Of a DNA stretch of 6,914 nt, positions 1-5,793 are shown one piece after another; position 1 is the first letter of the stretch; every line of letters begins with the position of its first letter. The stretch covers positions 1 through 6,914 of the forward strand of contig JBAXYJ010000156.1 in the NCBI GenBank assembly GCA_041670885.1, in the 5' to 3' direction. Position numbers and translations under genes: made by a program. The stretch is from JAJBWD01 sp041670885. GTDB lineage: Bacteria > Bacillota > Clostridia > Clostridiales > Clostridiaceae. A model generated the notes under the pieces. The model had not been told where the DNA came from. It saw nothing but the letters and a program-made list of their open reading frames with translations, and searched no databases.

Positions 1-82
1 TGTCATAACACTTTGAGCAAAATTTAATTCCTGCATGATTAATAGCTAACAAAAAATCCCTTGAGCAGTGAAATTCTTTCAT
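1..82 (-). CDS. Possible 5' end of a minus-strand gene, cut by the window edge
   Basis: Reading leftwards, an ATG at 82-80 opens a frame that stays open for 27 codons to the window edge, encoding MKEFHCSRDFLLAINHAG and then a Cys-Ser-Lys-Cys stretch. The frame is also open a little further upstream, to an in-frame TGA at 112-110. The composition is protein-like, with three cysteines including a CxxC pair that could be a metal or redox site. No Shine-Dalgarno lies in front of the ATG and I see no convincing minus-strand promoter. It could therefore be a decayed fragment or chance. I do not recognise the family, and the decisive sequence lies outside the window. Confidence 0.3.
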   Translation of the reverse strand, partial: MKEFHCSRDFLLAINHAGIKFCSKCYD

Positions 83-161
83 TTGGTCTATGACTTCAAT
101 TTCCTGATATCATAATTTTTAATAATGCCGCTTAAGGCAAGCTTATTCTTATTAATAGTTA

Positions 162-190
162 TTGCCTTATTGTGCCTTATGTAGTACAAT
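162..190 (+). promoter_or_regulatory. Sigma-A-type promoter of the 188-aa gene, with repeated half-sites
   Basis: TTGCCT (162-167) and TACAAT (185-190) are separated by exactly 17 bp, a good vegetative promoter match pointing at the gene that starts at 268. The octamer TGCCTTAT occurs at 163-170 and 173-180, a 10-bp (one helical turn) period covering the -35 and the spacer. An inverted copy, TAAGGCAA at 133-140, mirrors TTGCCTTA at 162-169. The arrangement looks like an operator, but no regulator can be named from it. Transcription would begin near 197 and give a leader of about 70 nt. Confidence 0.6.
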
Positions 191-252
191 GAATTCAGAT
201 AAAGCAGTCAGTTGCTATCTGGGTTATATTATTAAAATTAGTAATTAGGATT

Positions 253-260
253 AGGGAGGA
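253..260 (+). promoter_or_regulatory. Shine-Dalgarno of the 188-aa gene
   Basis: AGGGAGGA ends 7 nt before the ATG at 268. This is strong and correctly spaced, and it fixes the start of the following gene. Confidence 0.8.
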
Positions 261-267
261 ATATAAT

Positions 268-834
268 ATGTTCAAAAAGATTTATAAAACTGTTTTAACT
301 TTGAAGGTTCCAAATACCGAAGGGCAAAATTTAGACTTTACTACAAAAATTTCAGAAATCAAAAGGGCGGAGGATTCATTCAATCAAAAGTTTGCAGGTT
401 GGAGAAAACGAATTATAATTACAAAAATTGAAAAAGATAGAATTGAATTGGCGCTGATAATGGAATGTGAAAAGGAAAATATTACGGCTCGGGAAATTGG
501 TTATTTTTCAAAATGCCTTTATCATAATGAAAACTGGTCACAATATTCTTCTGAAGATACTAAACTTTTTACATCAATATTGTTTGAGGAAATAAGTTTA
601 ACTGAACTCAAAAATCTGGCTGCAGAATATAAAGATGAAAATTTTTGGGTTGAATTAGAGAAATCTGAACCAACAAGTTCAAATAATAAAGTTGAAGATT
701 TAAGTGATGAAGAAGCTATTGCGGCATTAAAATATCTAATGAAAACAAAAAATAAAAATATAGGTGCAGCAAATTCACAGCAAAAAATTTGGGCGATCAA
801 TCGTATTAAAAAGATAATATTGGAATGTCTATAA
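268..834 (+). CDS. Hypothetical protein, 188 aa, no recognised family
   Basis: The start is supported by a strong Shine-Dalgarno and a promoter 78 bp upstream, and the gene ends just before a terminator, so it is a complete single-gene transcription unit. I do not recognise the family. The protein is cytosolic by appearance, with no signal peptide or membrane segment, and is rich in Lys, Glu and Ile. Residues 1-14 and 48-66 look like beta strands. A mixed middle region follows, containing the run ITAREIGYFSKCLYHNENW (72-90). A Ser/Asn-rich hydrophilic linker lies at about 132-142. The tail, 143-188, is probably helical (LSDEEAIAALKYLM, then a basic amphipathic end). The two-part layout with a linker suggests an N-terminal alpha/beta domain and a small helical C-terminal module. 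The convergent lipoprotein gene gives no functional clue. Confidence 0.8.
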   Translation: MFKKIYKTVLTLKVPNTEGQNLDFTTKISEIKRAEDSFNQKFAGWRKRIIITKIEKDRIELALIMECEKENITAREIGYFSKCLYHNENWSQYSSEDTKLFTSILFEEISLTELKNLAAEYKDENFWVELEKSEPTSSNNKVEDLSDEEAIAALKYLMKTKNKNIGAANSQQKIWAINRIKKIILECL

Positions 835-858
835 TTTATTACTTATAATCAACACTCT

Positions 859-895
859 AAAAAAGGATAAGCAGCCTAGAGCTGCTTATCCTTTT
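859..895. terminator. Bidirectional rho-independent terminator
   Basis: A perfect 15-bp stem (861-875 with 881-895) encloses the 5-nt loop CTAGA. On the minus strand the stem runs into six Ts (complement of 859-864). On the plus strand the right arm ends in TTTT, with more T-rich sequence downstream. It sits between two convergent genes and can end transcripts of both. Confidence 0.9.
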
Positions 896-909
896 CATTA
901 TTCTATTTT

Positions 910-1941
910 TTATTTTATTAATTCTGCATTATATACATCCATAGCAGCCTGAGCTACTTGCATGTCTTGTTCAACAGATCCGCCGCTTACACCAACACCG
1001 CCTATAGTTTTTCCATTATAAACTAGTGGGTAGCCGCCGCCAAAAATAATCATTCTTGAAACATTTTGAACACCATATAGAGCTGTCCCCGGCTGAGAAA
1101 CCTTTGCAACTATATCGGTTGGAAGCTTAATTGTAGCTGCTGTATATGCTTTGTTCAATGAAATTTCTTTACTTACAAGTAAAGCTTCTTCCATTCTTTG
1201 TTCCATAATTAAATTAGCACCTTTATCTACTGCAGAGAACCACATTGGGACTCCTATCTCTGCAGCTTTTTTCTCAACTGCAATAGCCATTTTTCTTGCT
1301 AATTCAAGATTAATTCCATAATCAGTTATAGCAGCACCAGTTATATTTTTCGATGCCTCTGTTTGTGTTATTACAGTATCACTCTTCAAGCCTTCAACAA
1401 TTTCTTTATATTTTGTCAAACCAGCTTGTGCTACTGACATATCCTCTTCAACAGAGCCGCCGCTGACACCAATGGAACCAATAACTTCGCCATTTAGTAC
1501 CAGAGGGAATCCTCCACCGAAAATAACTATTTTGCTGTCATTTTGTATACCGTATAAAGCTGTTCCCGGCTGAGCAAGAGCTGTAAGAGTGCTGGTTGGC
1601 ATTTTTAATGCAACTGCTGTATATGCTTTATTCTGTGATATTTTTTCACTAACTAAAATTGTGTTTGCCATTCTATTAATAGAAATTAAATTAGCATCAG
1701 CATCATCAATAGTAATATACATAGGAACCTTTATTTCCTTTGCTTTTGCTTCTGCTGCAGCAGTCATTTCTTTCGCCAGTGCTAAATTTACAATAGATCT
1801 TGGTACTTTAATGTTAGCATTTTTTGCCTCAATTGTTGGTACTGCAGTAGTCTTTTTGGCAGTAGTTTGGCAGCCGGTAAATGACAATACCCCAATAAGT
1901 GACAATGCCAGTGCTGCGATGATTTTTTTGTTTCTTTTCAT
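910..1941 (-). CDS. Lipoprotein with two tandem GlcG/HbpS-type domains
   Basis: The start is placed at ATG 1941 (343 aa) because AAAGGGG lies 8 nt before it; the ATG at 1959 (349 aa) has no such site. Residues 1-24 form a lipoprotein signal (MKRNKK, a hydrophobic run, then FTGC with Cys24 as the lipidated residue), so the protein should be anchored outside the membrane. A Thr/Ala/Lys linker follows. Two copies of the GlcG/HbpS (DUF336, PduO C-terminal-like) fold sit at about 50-183 and 210-341. Each carries QPGTALYG, an FGGG(F/Y)PLV turn and GVSGGSVE(E/Q)DM. Family members include extracellular haem-binding sensor partners and cobalamin/propanediol-associated domains, but many have no known ligand. 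This protein contains no histidine at all, and Cys24 is its only cysteine, so classical His-ligated haem binding is unlikely. It is transcribed alone. Confidence 0.88.
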   Translation of the reverse strand: MKRNKKIIAALALSLIGVLSFTGCQTTAKKTTAVPTIEAKNANIKVPRSIVNLALAKEMTAAAEAKAKEIKVPMYITIDDADANLISINRMANTILVSEKISQNKAYTAVALKMPTSTLTALAQPGTALYGIQNDSKIVIFGGGFPLVLNGEVIGSIGVSGGSVEEDMSVAQAGLTKYKEIVEGLKSDTVITQTEASKNITGAAITDYGINLELARKMAIAVEKKAAEIGVPMWFSAVDKGANLIMEQRMEEALLVSKEISLNKAYTAATIKLPTDIVAKVSQPGTALYGVQNVSRMIIFGGGYPLVYNGKTIGGVGVSGGSVEQDMQVAQAAMDVYNAELIK

Positions 1942-2112
1942 TAGTAAAACCCCTTTCATACTAAATGTATTTCACTGAAAACTTTATATACTTCCCAGAT
2001 CTATGAAATGAGGTGTGAGCTTTTTCTTAACCTCAGGCACATAATCCAAAGCAGATATGAATACGTTTTCAGATTTCTATTTCATTTTATCCATAATGCT
2101 TTCATATGTCAA
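1942..2112 (-). promoter_or_regulatory. Promoter and long leader of the GlcG-domain lipoprotein gene
   Basis: On the minus strand TTGACA (2112-2107) and TAAAAT (2089-2084) are 17 bp apart, close to the vegetative consensus. The start point would be near 2077, leaving a leader of about 135 nt before ATG 1941. The leader can form a small stem, with TGAGGT/ACCTCA arms at 2009-2014 and 2030-2035 and a 15-nt loop. It ends in an AAAGGGG ribosome binding site. No known riboswitch was recognised. Confidence 0.6.
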
Positions 2113-2154
2113 TATACAATTTTTTGAATTTTCTAATATTTTAGAAACATACTC
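1984..2154 (-). pseudogene. Possible decayed coding fragment with one in-frame amber stop
   Basis: Reading from 2154 to 1984, one minus frame runs 57 codons to a TAA, interrupted by a single TAG at codon 26. The text after the TAG includes ENVFISALDYVPEVKKKL and ends in HFIDLGSI; the text before it includes NCILTYESIMDKMK. Both halves look more like real protein than like AT-rich noise, but I cannot name a family. No start codon with a ribosome site precedes it; a TAG lies immediately upstream. It could be the 3' remnant of a lost gene. Against this, it overlaps the lipoprotein promoter and leader, and a window of this length with a single stop can arise by chance. Confidence 0.3.
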
Positions 2155-2169
2155 CTATTATGAAATTGT

Positions 2170-2187
2170 TTGGTATTATTGGTATTA
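2170..2187. repeat. Tandem 9-bp direct repeat
   Basis: TTGGTATTA occurs twice head to tail (2170-2178 and 2179-2187), between the lipoprotein promoter and the small plus-strand ORF. It may be a regulator binding site or a simple slippage duplication; nothing else in the window matches it. Confidence 0.5.
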
Positions 2188-2243
2188 ATATAGATTATAG
2201 GTAAATATTAATATTGCAAGAATACATTTACAGCGTATGCTGC

Positions 2244-2284
2244 GGAGGTTAATTATGAATAATGTACTTCTATTTAATTCATAA
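2244..2284 (+). other. Nine-codon ORF behind a perfect Shine-Dalgarno
   Basis: GGAGG (2244-2248) is followed after 6 nt by ATG 2255, then codons for MNNVLLFNS and a TAA at 2282-2284. The translation signals are ideal but the peptide is only 9 residues. The hairpin at 2303-2325 follows 18 nt later, but it has no T-run in this direction, so a leader-peptide attenuator is not well supported. More likely this is a remnant start of a lost plus-strand gene, or chance. No clear -10/-35 pair precedes it. Confidence 0.2.
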
Positions 2285-2293
2285 TTACTTTCT

Positions 2294-2325
2294 AAAAAAA
2301 ATAGCGCTGCGGTTATCGCAGCGCT
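2294..2325 (-). terminator. Rho-independent terminator of the mannoside cluster
   Basis: A 9-bp GC-rich stem (AGCGCTGCG at 2303-2311 with CGCAGCGCT at 2317-2325) encloses a 5-nt loop. On the minus strand it is followed within one base by eight Ts (complement of 2294-2301). It lies 25 bp past the stop codon of the last gene in the cluster. Confidence 0.92.
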
Positions 2326-2349
2326 GCTATATTGTAGATTTTATAAAAA

Positions 2350-3381
2350 CTATAATATTATTTCCAAAGCTTTCATTACAGCCATTCCATAAGAAACAAT
2401 GCTTTCTGAACCTTGATTTAGATTTATTCCTTCTTCATCTATTCCATCATAACAGGCACCAGTTTCTTTATCTATCATAGACAGTTTTTGAGAGTTTTCA
2501 CCTTTATACCAATTGAAACACTTCAAAGCATTATTAAGGTACTTCTTACTTTTAGTTACTTCATAATACTCCATATACGCATAAAGCATCTCACATGCCT
2601 CTATAGGCTGTTCATCATATGGGGAAGCATCCTTGCCTTTAACTAACCATCCCTTACAGCCTATTGGCTTGAAAAAGTCTGGTTTCATGACTATGCTTTC
2701 AAGAAAATTCATACTTTCTTTGGCAGTTTCTAAATAGCATTCCTTCCCTAATAGTTTGTAGGCACAAAATAAAGACCAGGGAAAAAAAGCATTACCATAG
2801 GTCATAGAGTCTTCAAACCAGTGCCAATTTTTATCCTTAAATTTTTTATATTGTTCAATTAAGGACATGGACAGAATTTCAATATGGGTAATCATTTCTT
2901 CTGAATCTTTCAAAAAGCTTAATCCTACAATTGTATATGCTTTTGCTCTGGGAGAAATAATAGTTTCTATGTTTTTATTAGCTTTTTTTAACATATAGGT
3001 GCAGGTATTTTTAATATTTTGGGGAACAGAGGGGCTTGATATTGTACGCCCTAAAGCCCATAAGCACCTTCCAAAACAGTCTTCTGAGCCTTGGGGTTCT
3101 AAGAATTTTCTCTGATAATTCATAAAATTTTTAAACATGCCATTGTCATTTAGTGCATAATAAACAAATGACAAATATTTATAAATCAGGTCTAAATATC
3201 TATTTTCCCTATACTCTTCATAAAGCATAACGGCAAGTATAAGTGCTCTTGCGTTATCATCTGTTGTATATCCATGATTTCTATCAGGTACTCCATACTT
3301 ACTATGCTGGAAAATACCTACATCGTCAGTAAATGCAAATAAGTAATTTACAAAGTCCATATCTTTATTTCTAGCTTCCAT
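2350..3381 (-). CDS. (Alpha/alpha)6-barrel-like protein, partner of the GT4 glycosyltransferase
   Basis: A 343-aa cytosolic protein that appears all-helical, with regularly spaced aromatic-rich helices. Conserved-looking loops are HGYTTDDNARAL (36-47), GSEDCFGRCLWALG (98-111), SPRAKAYTIVGL (143-154), WHWFEDSMTYGNAFFPWSLF (186-205), YDEQPIEA (255-262) and NQGSESIVSYGMA (322-334). The clustered Asp, Glu, His and Trp residues in these loops recall the active-site cleft of six-hairpin glycosidases. From memory, this module is the C-terminal half of longer GT4 proteins in other bacteria, which is why databases often call it a glycosyltransferase although it has no GT fold. Here it is separate: its ATG overlaps the TAA of the GT4 gene by one base (TAATG), with AGGAG 7 nt upstream, so translation is probably coupled. 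The catalytic role is unproven; it might trim or bind the GT4 product. Confidence 0.85.
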   Translation of the reverse strand: MEARNKDMDFVNYLFAFTDDVGIFQHSKYGVPDRNHGYTTDDNARALILAVMLYEEYRENRYLDLIYKYLSFVYYALNDNGMFKNFMNYQRKFLEPQGSEDCFGRCLWALGRTISSPSVPQNIKNTCTYMLKKANKNIETIISPRAKAYTIVGLSFLKDSEEMITHIEILSMSLIEQYKKFKDKNWHWFEDSMTYGNAFFPWSLFCAYKLLGKECYLETAKESMNFLESIVMKPDFFKPIGCKGWLVKGKDASPYDEQPIEACEMLYAYMEYYEVTKSKKYLNNALKCFNWYKGENSQKLSMIDKETGACYDGIDEEGINLNQGSESIVSYGMAVMKALEIIL

Positions 3382-4541
3382 TATATTACTCCTGTTACTT
3401 CATTTAGCACTGCTGCTTTCAAAAATACATCTGTATAATGCTTTGCAACAATGTGCCAATACATTGTTTCACCAAGTTTAATCGTATTTTTTTCCATCCT
3501 TATTTTTTCATCCGGATTTTGCAGAATATAATTTAAGCAGTTAGAAAGAGATTCGGAATTTTCAAATTCAGCAAGTAATCCACGCTGTTCTGAAAGCATT
3601 TCTTTGGCGTAAAGATAAGGAGTAGATATGATAGCTCTTCCGTATCCAACAGCATAAGCCAGTGTACCGCTGACAGCCTGATCTCTTGATAGATAAGGTG
3701 TCATATAAATATCTGACATTTGCAGATATCTTATAATTTCATCTTTTGTAAGATATTTGTTAACGAACTTCACATTTTCTTCAAGATGATATTTTGTAAC
3801 AAGTGCTTCTAATTTTTCTCTGTAAGATTCATCCTTTTGATCCGGATGGGTTTGCCCAAGAATTAAATAAATAATATTTTTGTTTACAGCAGAAGCTTTT
3901 GATATGGCTTCAATGGCATATTCAATGCCTTTACCAGGGCTTAAAAGGCCAAAAGTGCTTATTATTTGCTTATCCTTATAACCAAATTTGTTTTTTAAAG
4001 ATTGCCTGGCAGGAACAAGTCTAACAGGTACACCATGATGAATTACTTCAATTTTATTTGGAGAAACTCCATATACAGTTTGTAATAATCTACTGGTGTT
4101 CTTTGCCATTGTAATGATTTTTACACTTTTTTCGCCTAAGATTTTGATTATTAATTTTTGTTTGTCGTTTGGTTCTCTTAAAATGGTATGAAGAGTAGTA
4201 ATTACTGGAATATCTATGTTATTTACTAAATCTAATATATATTCACCATGATCTCCGCCATAAATACCATATTCATGTTCTATTACTAATAGATCTATAT
4301 TTGAATGGTTTAATTTCTGTGCAAGCTCCAGGTAATCCTTTTGAGTATTTTGATTGATCTCTAGTATTACTTTACTGCCATAATCTCTGTGCACAGAATT
4401 ATTTACAGCAATAACACTAGTTTCTACTAAACCAGATGCATCTATAGCATCTATAAGATCCTGGGTAAATGTAGCAATACCACATTCCCGGGGTGGGCTT
4501 GTGCTTAAAAAAGCAATATTTAATAATTTTTTATTTACCAT
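3381..4541 (-). CDS. GT4-family glycosyltransferase (GT-B fold), probable mannosyltransferase
   Basis: A 386-aa retaining-type glycosyltransferase without signal peptide. The N-terminal Rossmann domain opens with a beta strand and PPRECGIATFT (16-26), a hallmark of one GT4 subgroup. It is followed by EHEYGIYGG (88-96) and TTLHT (115-119). The C-terminal nucleotide-sugar domain (from about 190) has FGLLSPGKG (197-205), the usual phosphate-contacting loop. The region that normally carries the GT4 EX7E pair reads QAVSGTLAYAVGYG (288-301), with Gln and Tyr where Glu is typical, apparently a subgroup trait. AAGGAGG lies 9 nt before ATG 4541. The nucleotidyltransferase gene ends 21 bp upstream and the helical partner overlaps downstream. 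The donor is inferred to be GDP-mannose from the neighbours; the acceptor is unknown. Confidence 0.9.
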   Translation of the reverse strand: MVNKKLLNIAFLSTSPPRECGIATFTQDLIDAIDASGLVETSVIAVNNSVHRDYGSKVILEINQNTQKDYLELAQKLNHSNIDLLVIEHEYGIYGGDHGEYILDLVNNIDIPVITTLHTILREPNDKQKLIIKILGEKSVKIITMAKNTSRLLQTVYGVSPNKIEVIHHGVPVRLVPARQSLKNKFGYKDKQIISTFGLLSPGKGIEYAIEAISKASAVNKNIIYLILGQTHPDQKDESYREKLEALVTKYHLEENVKFVNKYLTKDEIIRYLQMSDIYMTPYLSRDQAVSGTLAYAVGYGRAIISTPYLYAKEMLSEQRGLLAEFENSESLSNCLNYILQNPDEKIRMEKNTIKLGETMYWHIVAKHYTDVFLKAAVLNEVTGVI

Positions 4542-4562
4542 TAATTGTATCCTCCTTACAAA

Positions 4563-5606
4563 CTAAAGTGCAATATTTTTATCCAGTTCTTTAGTTTCAA
4601 TAGTGTTTATATTGATATTACGCTTAGAAATCATAAATTTTGAATTAAGAATAATGTCTGAAAAAGTAGAATTATTTTGAATGTTGATTTTGTTCCAAAC
4701 AATAGAGTTGGTGATTGTATTATTTGTTCCAATTTTACAATGGTTTCCAATTACTGTATTTGGCCCAATAGTAGAATAAGCATCAATTTTAGAGTTTTCG
4801 CCAATATACACAGGACCAATAATTTTAGCAAAAGGATTGATTATTGTGTTTTCACCTATGAATATATTCTGATTTTTATCCTTAATTTCCGGCAAATTGT
4901 AATCTCCATTTAGAATATCCTGATGGACCTGTGCATATTTTTCAATTGTGCCTATGTCCATCCAATATGCATCGCTTTTATAAACTGCAATAGGATAACC
5001 TTTTTTTAAAAGCTGCGGAAACGTTTCTCTTTCTATTGATACTACCTGTGAATCAGGTATTTCCTTTAAAACATTTGGTTCAAATATATATATACCGGCA
5101 TTAATATAGTTTGATTTTATATCTGCAAGCTTTGGTTTTTCAGTGAAAGACTCTGCATAGAGATCCTCATTATATTCAATAACTCCATAAGCGGAAGGAT
5201 TTTCAACTTGTGTTACAGCAATTGTAACTGCTGCACATTTTTCTTTGTGAAATTTCATCATATCCGTAATATTAATATTACTTAATATATCAGCGTTAAA
5301 TATGATAAAAGTATCATTAAAAAATTCTTCAGTATTTTTAATTGCGCCTCCTGTACCTAGGGGGATATCCTCACATATATAATTAATTTTTAATCCGAAT
5401 TTTGTGCCATCGCCAAAATATTCTTCAATTTTTTGCGGCTTATAACATGTACTAAGTATGATTTCATCAACACCACAGTCCTTGAGTTTTAACATGTTTC
5501 TTTCTAAAAGTGGCTTTACCATAATTGGTACCATAGGTTTTGGTAATTCATCAGTTAATGGTTTTAATCTGGTTCCCATTCCACCTGCAAGAAATAATGC
5601 TTTCAT
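4563..5606 (-). CDS. Sugar-1-phosphate nucleotidyltransferase, GDP-mannose pyrophosphorylase type
   Basis: This 347-aa enzyme transfers a nucleoside monophosphate to a sugar-1-phosphate, releasing pyrophosphate. The nucleotidyltransferase domain covers about 1-230. It has the signature LAGGMGTRLKPLT (6-18), PKPMVP (22-27, catalytic Lys23), EDIPLGTGGAI (79-89), metal-binding NAD (104-106, Asp106), FTEKP (154-158), YINAGIYIFEP (167-177) and DIGT (217-220). A hexapeptide-repeat left-handed beta-helix (about 249-325) follows, as in bacterial and eukaryotic mannose-1-phosphate guanylyltransferases; the polar tail has no repeats. PKPMVP and the length favour mannose-1-phosphate with GTP. Glucose-1-phosphate with UTP or dTTP cannot be excluded from sequence alone. 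The start is set by GGAGG 7 nt upstream. A 187-bp gap with a large inverted repeat separates it from the GH130 gene. Confidence 0.88.
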   Translation of the reverse strand: MKALFLAGGMGTRLKPLTDELPKPMVPIMVKPLLERNMLKLKDCGVDEIILSTCYKPQKIEEYFGDGTKFGLKINYICEDIPLGTGGAIKNTEEFFNDTFIIFNADILSNINITDMMKFHKEKCAAVTIAVTQVENPSAYGVIEYNEDLYAESFTEKPKLADIKSNYINAGIYIFEPNVLKEIPDSQVVSIERETFPQLLKKGYPIAVYKSDAYWMDIGTIEKYAQVHQDILNGDYNLPEIKDKNQNIFIGENTIINPFAKIIGPVYIGENSKIDAYSTIGPNTVIGNHCKIGTNNTITNSIVWNKINIQNNSTFSDIILNSKFMISKRNININTIETKELDKNIAL

Positions 5607-5629
5607 AAGTCTTCCTCCTTAATAGTATG

Positions 5630-5732
5630 GGAAATTGCATAATAACCTTTTGACTTGTTTTTCAACTTAAAAAGAACGAATAATTAACGTTTTTTTAAGT
5701 TGAAAAGGTAATTTTTTGAATTATGCAATTCC
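5630..5732. repeat. 103-bp imperfect inverted repeat between GH130 and nucleotidyltransferase genes
   Basis: Outer arms: AATTGCATAAT (5633-5643) pairs perfectly with ATTATGCAATT (5720-5730), extended by GG/CC across one bulged base. Inner arms: 5659-5673 (TTTTCAACTTAAAAA) pair over 15 bp with 5692-5706, around an 18-nt AT-rich loop. An unpaired internal loop (15 and 13 nt) separates the two stems. No T-run follows on the minus strand, so it is not a standard terminator. It may be a MITE-like insertion, an mRNA-processing or stability hairpin, or a protein-binding region. The flanks TTAATAGTAT and TTAAGTAT are similar but not a clean target-site duplication. Confidence 0.75.
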
Positions 5733-5750
5733 TCGTTAAGTATCTAAAGC

Positions 5751-5771
5751 ACACTTCCTTCGCATAAGTGT
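5751..5771 (-). other. Small hairpin downstream of the GH130 gene
   Basis: ACACTT (5751-5756) and AAGTGT (5766-5771) form a 6-bp stem with a 9-nt loop, 23 bp past the GH130 stop. It has no following U-tract and is AT-rich, so it is at most a weak pause or processing site. Transcription from the GH130 promoter can plausibly continue into the next genes. Confidence 0.3.
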
Positions 5772-5793
5772 TGTTATAGAGTAATATTTTGTT

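Noticed and set aside
522..800. 92-codon minus-strand open frame
   Set aside because: Antisense to the 188-aa gene, without ribosome site or promoter.
1942..1959. Upstream ATG at 1959 as start of the lipoprotein (adds MKGVLL)
   Set aside because: The AAAGGGG ribosome site lies inside this extension and is ideally spaced for the ATG at 1941, which also gives a standard lipoprotein signal peptide.
1589..1978. 129-codon plus-strand open frame
   Set aside because: It is antisense to the lipoprotein gene. Its hydrophobic product is the complement of an Ala/Ile-rich coding sequence, and it has no ribosome site.
2303..2325. Hairpin as an attenuator for the 9-codon plus-strand ORF
   Set aside because: There is no T-run on the plus strand after the stem, and the eight-T run on the minus strand fits a terminator for the operon instead.
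2262..2480. 72-codon plus-strand open frame
   Set aside because: It crosses the terminator hairpin and runs antisense into the end of the helical-protein gene; there is no ribosome site at its start.
4677..4913. 78-codon plus-strand open frame
   Set aside because: Antisense to the beta-helix part of the nucleotidyltransferase; the repeat pattern explains the open frame.
5630..5732. Inverted repeat as a terminator after GH130
   Set aside because: Neither stem is followed by a U-tract on the minus strand and the stems are AT-rich.
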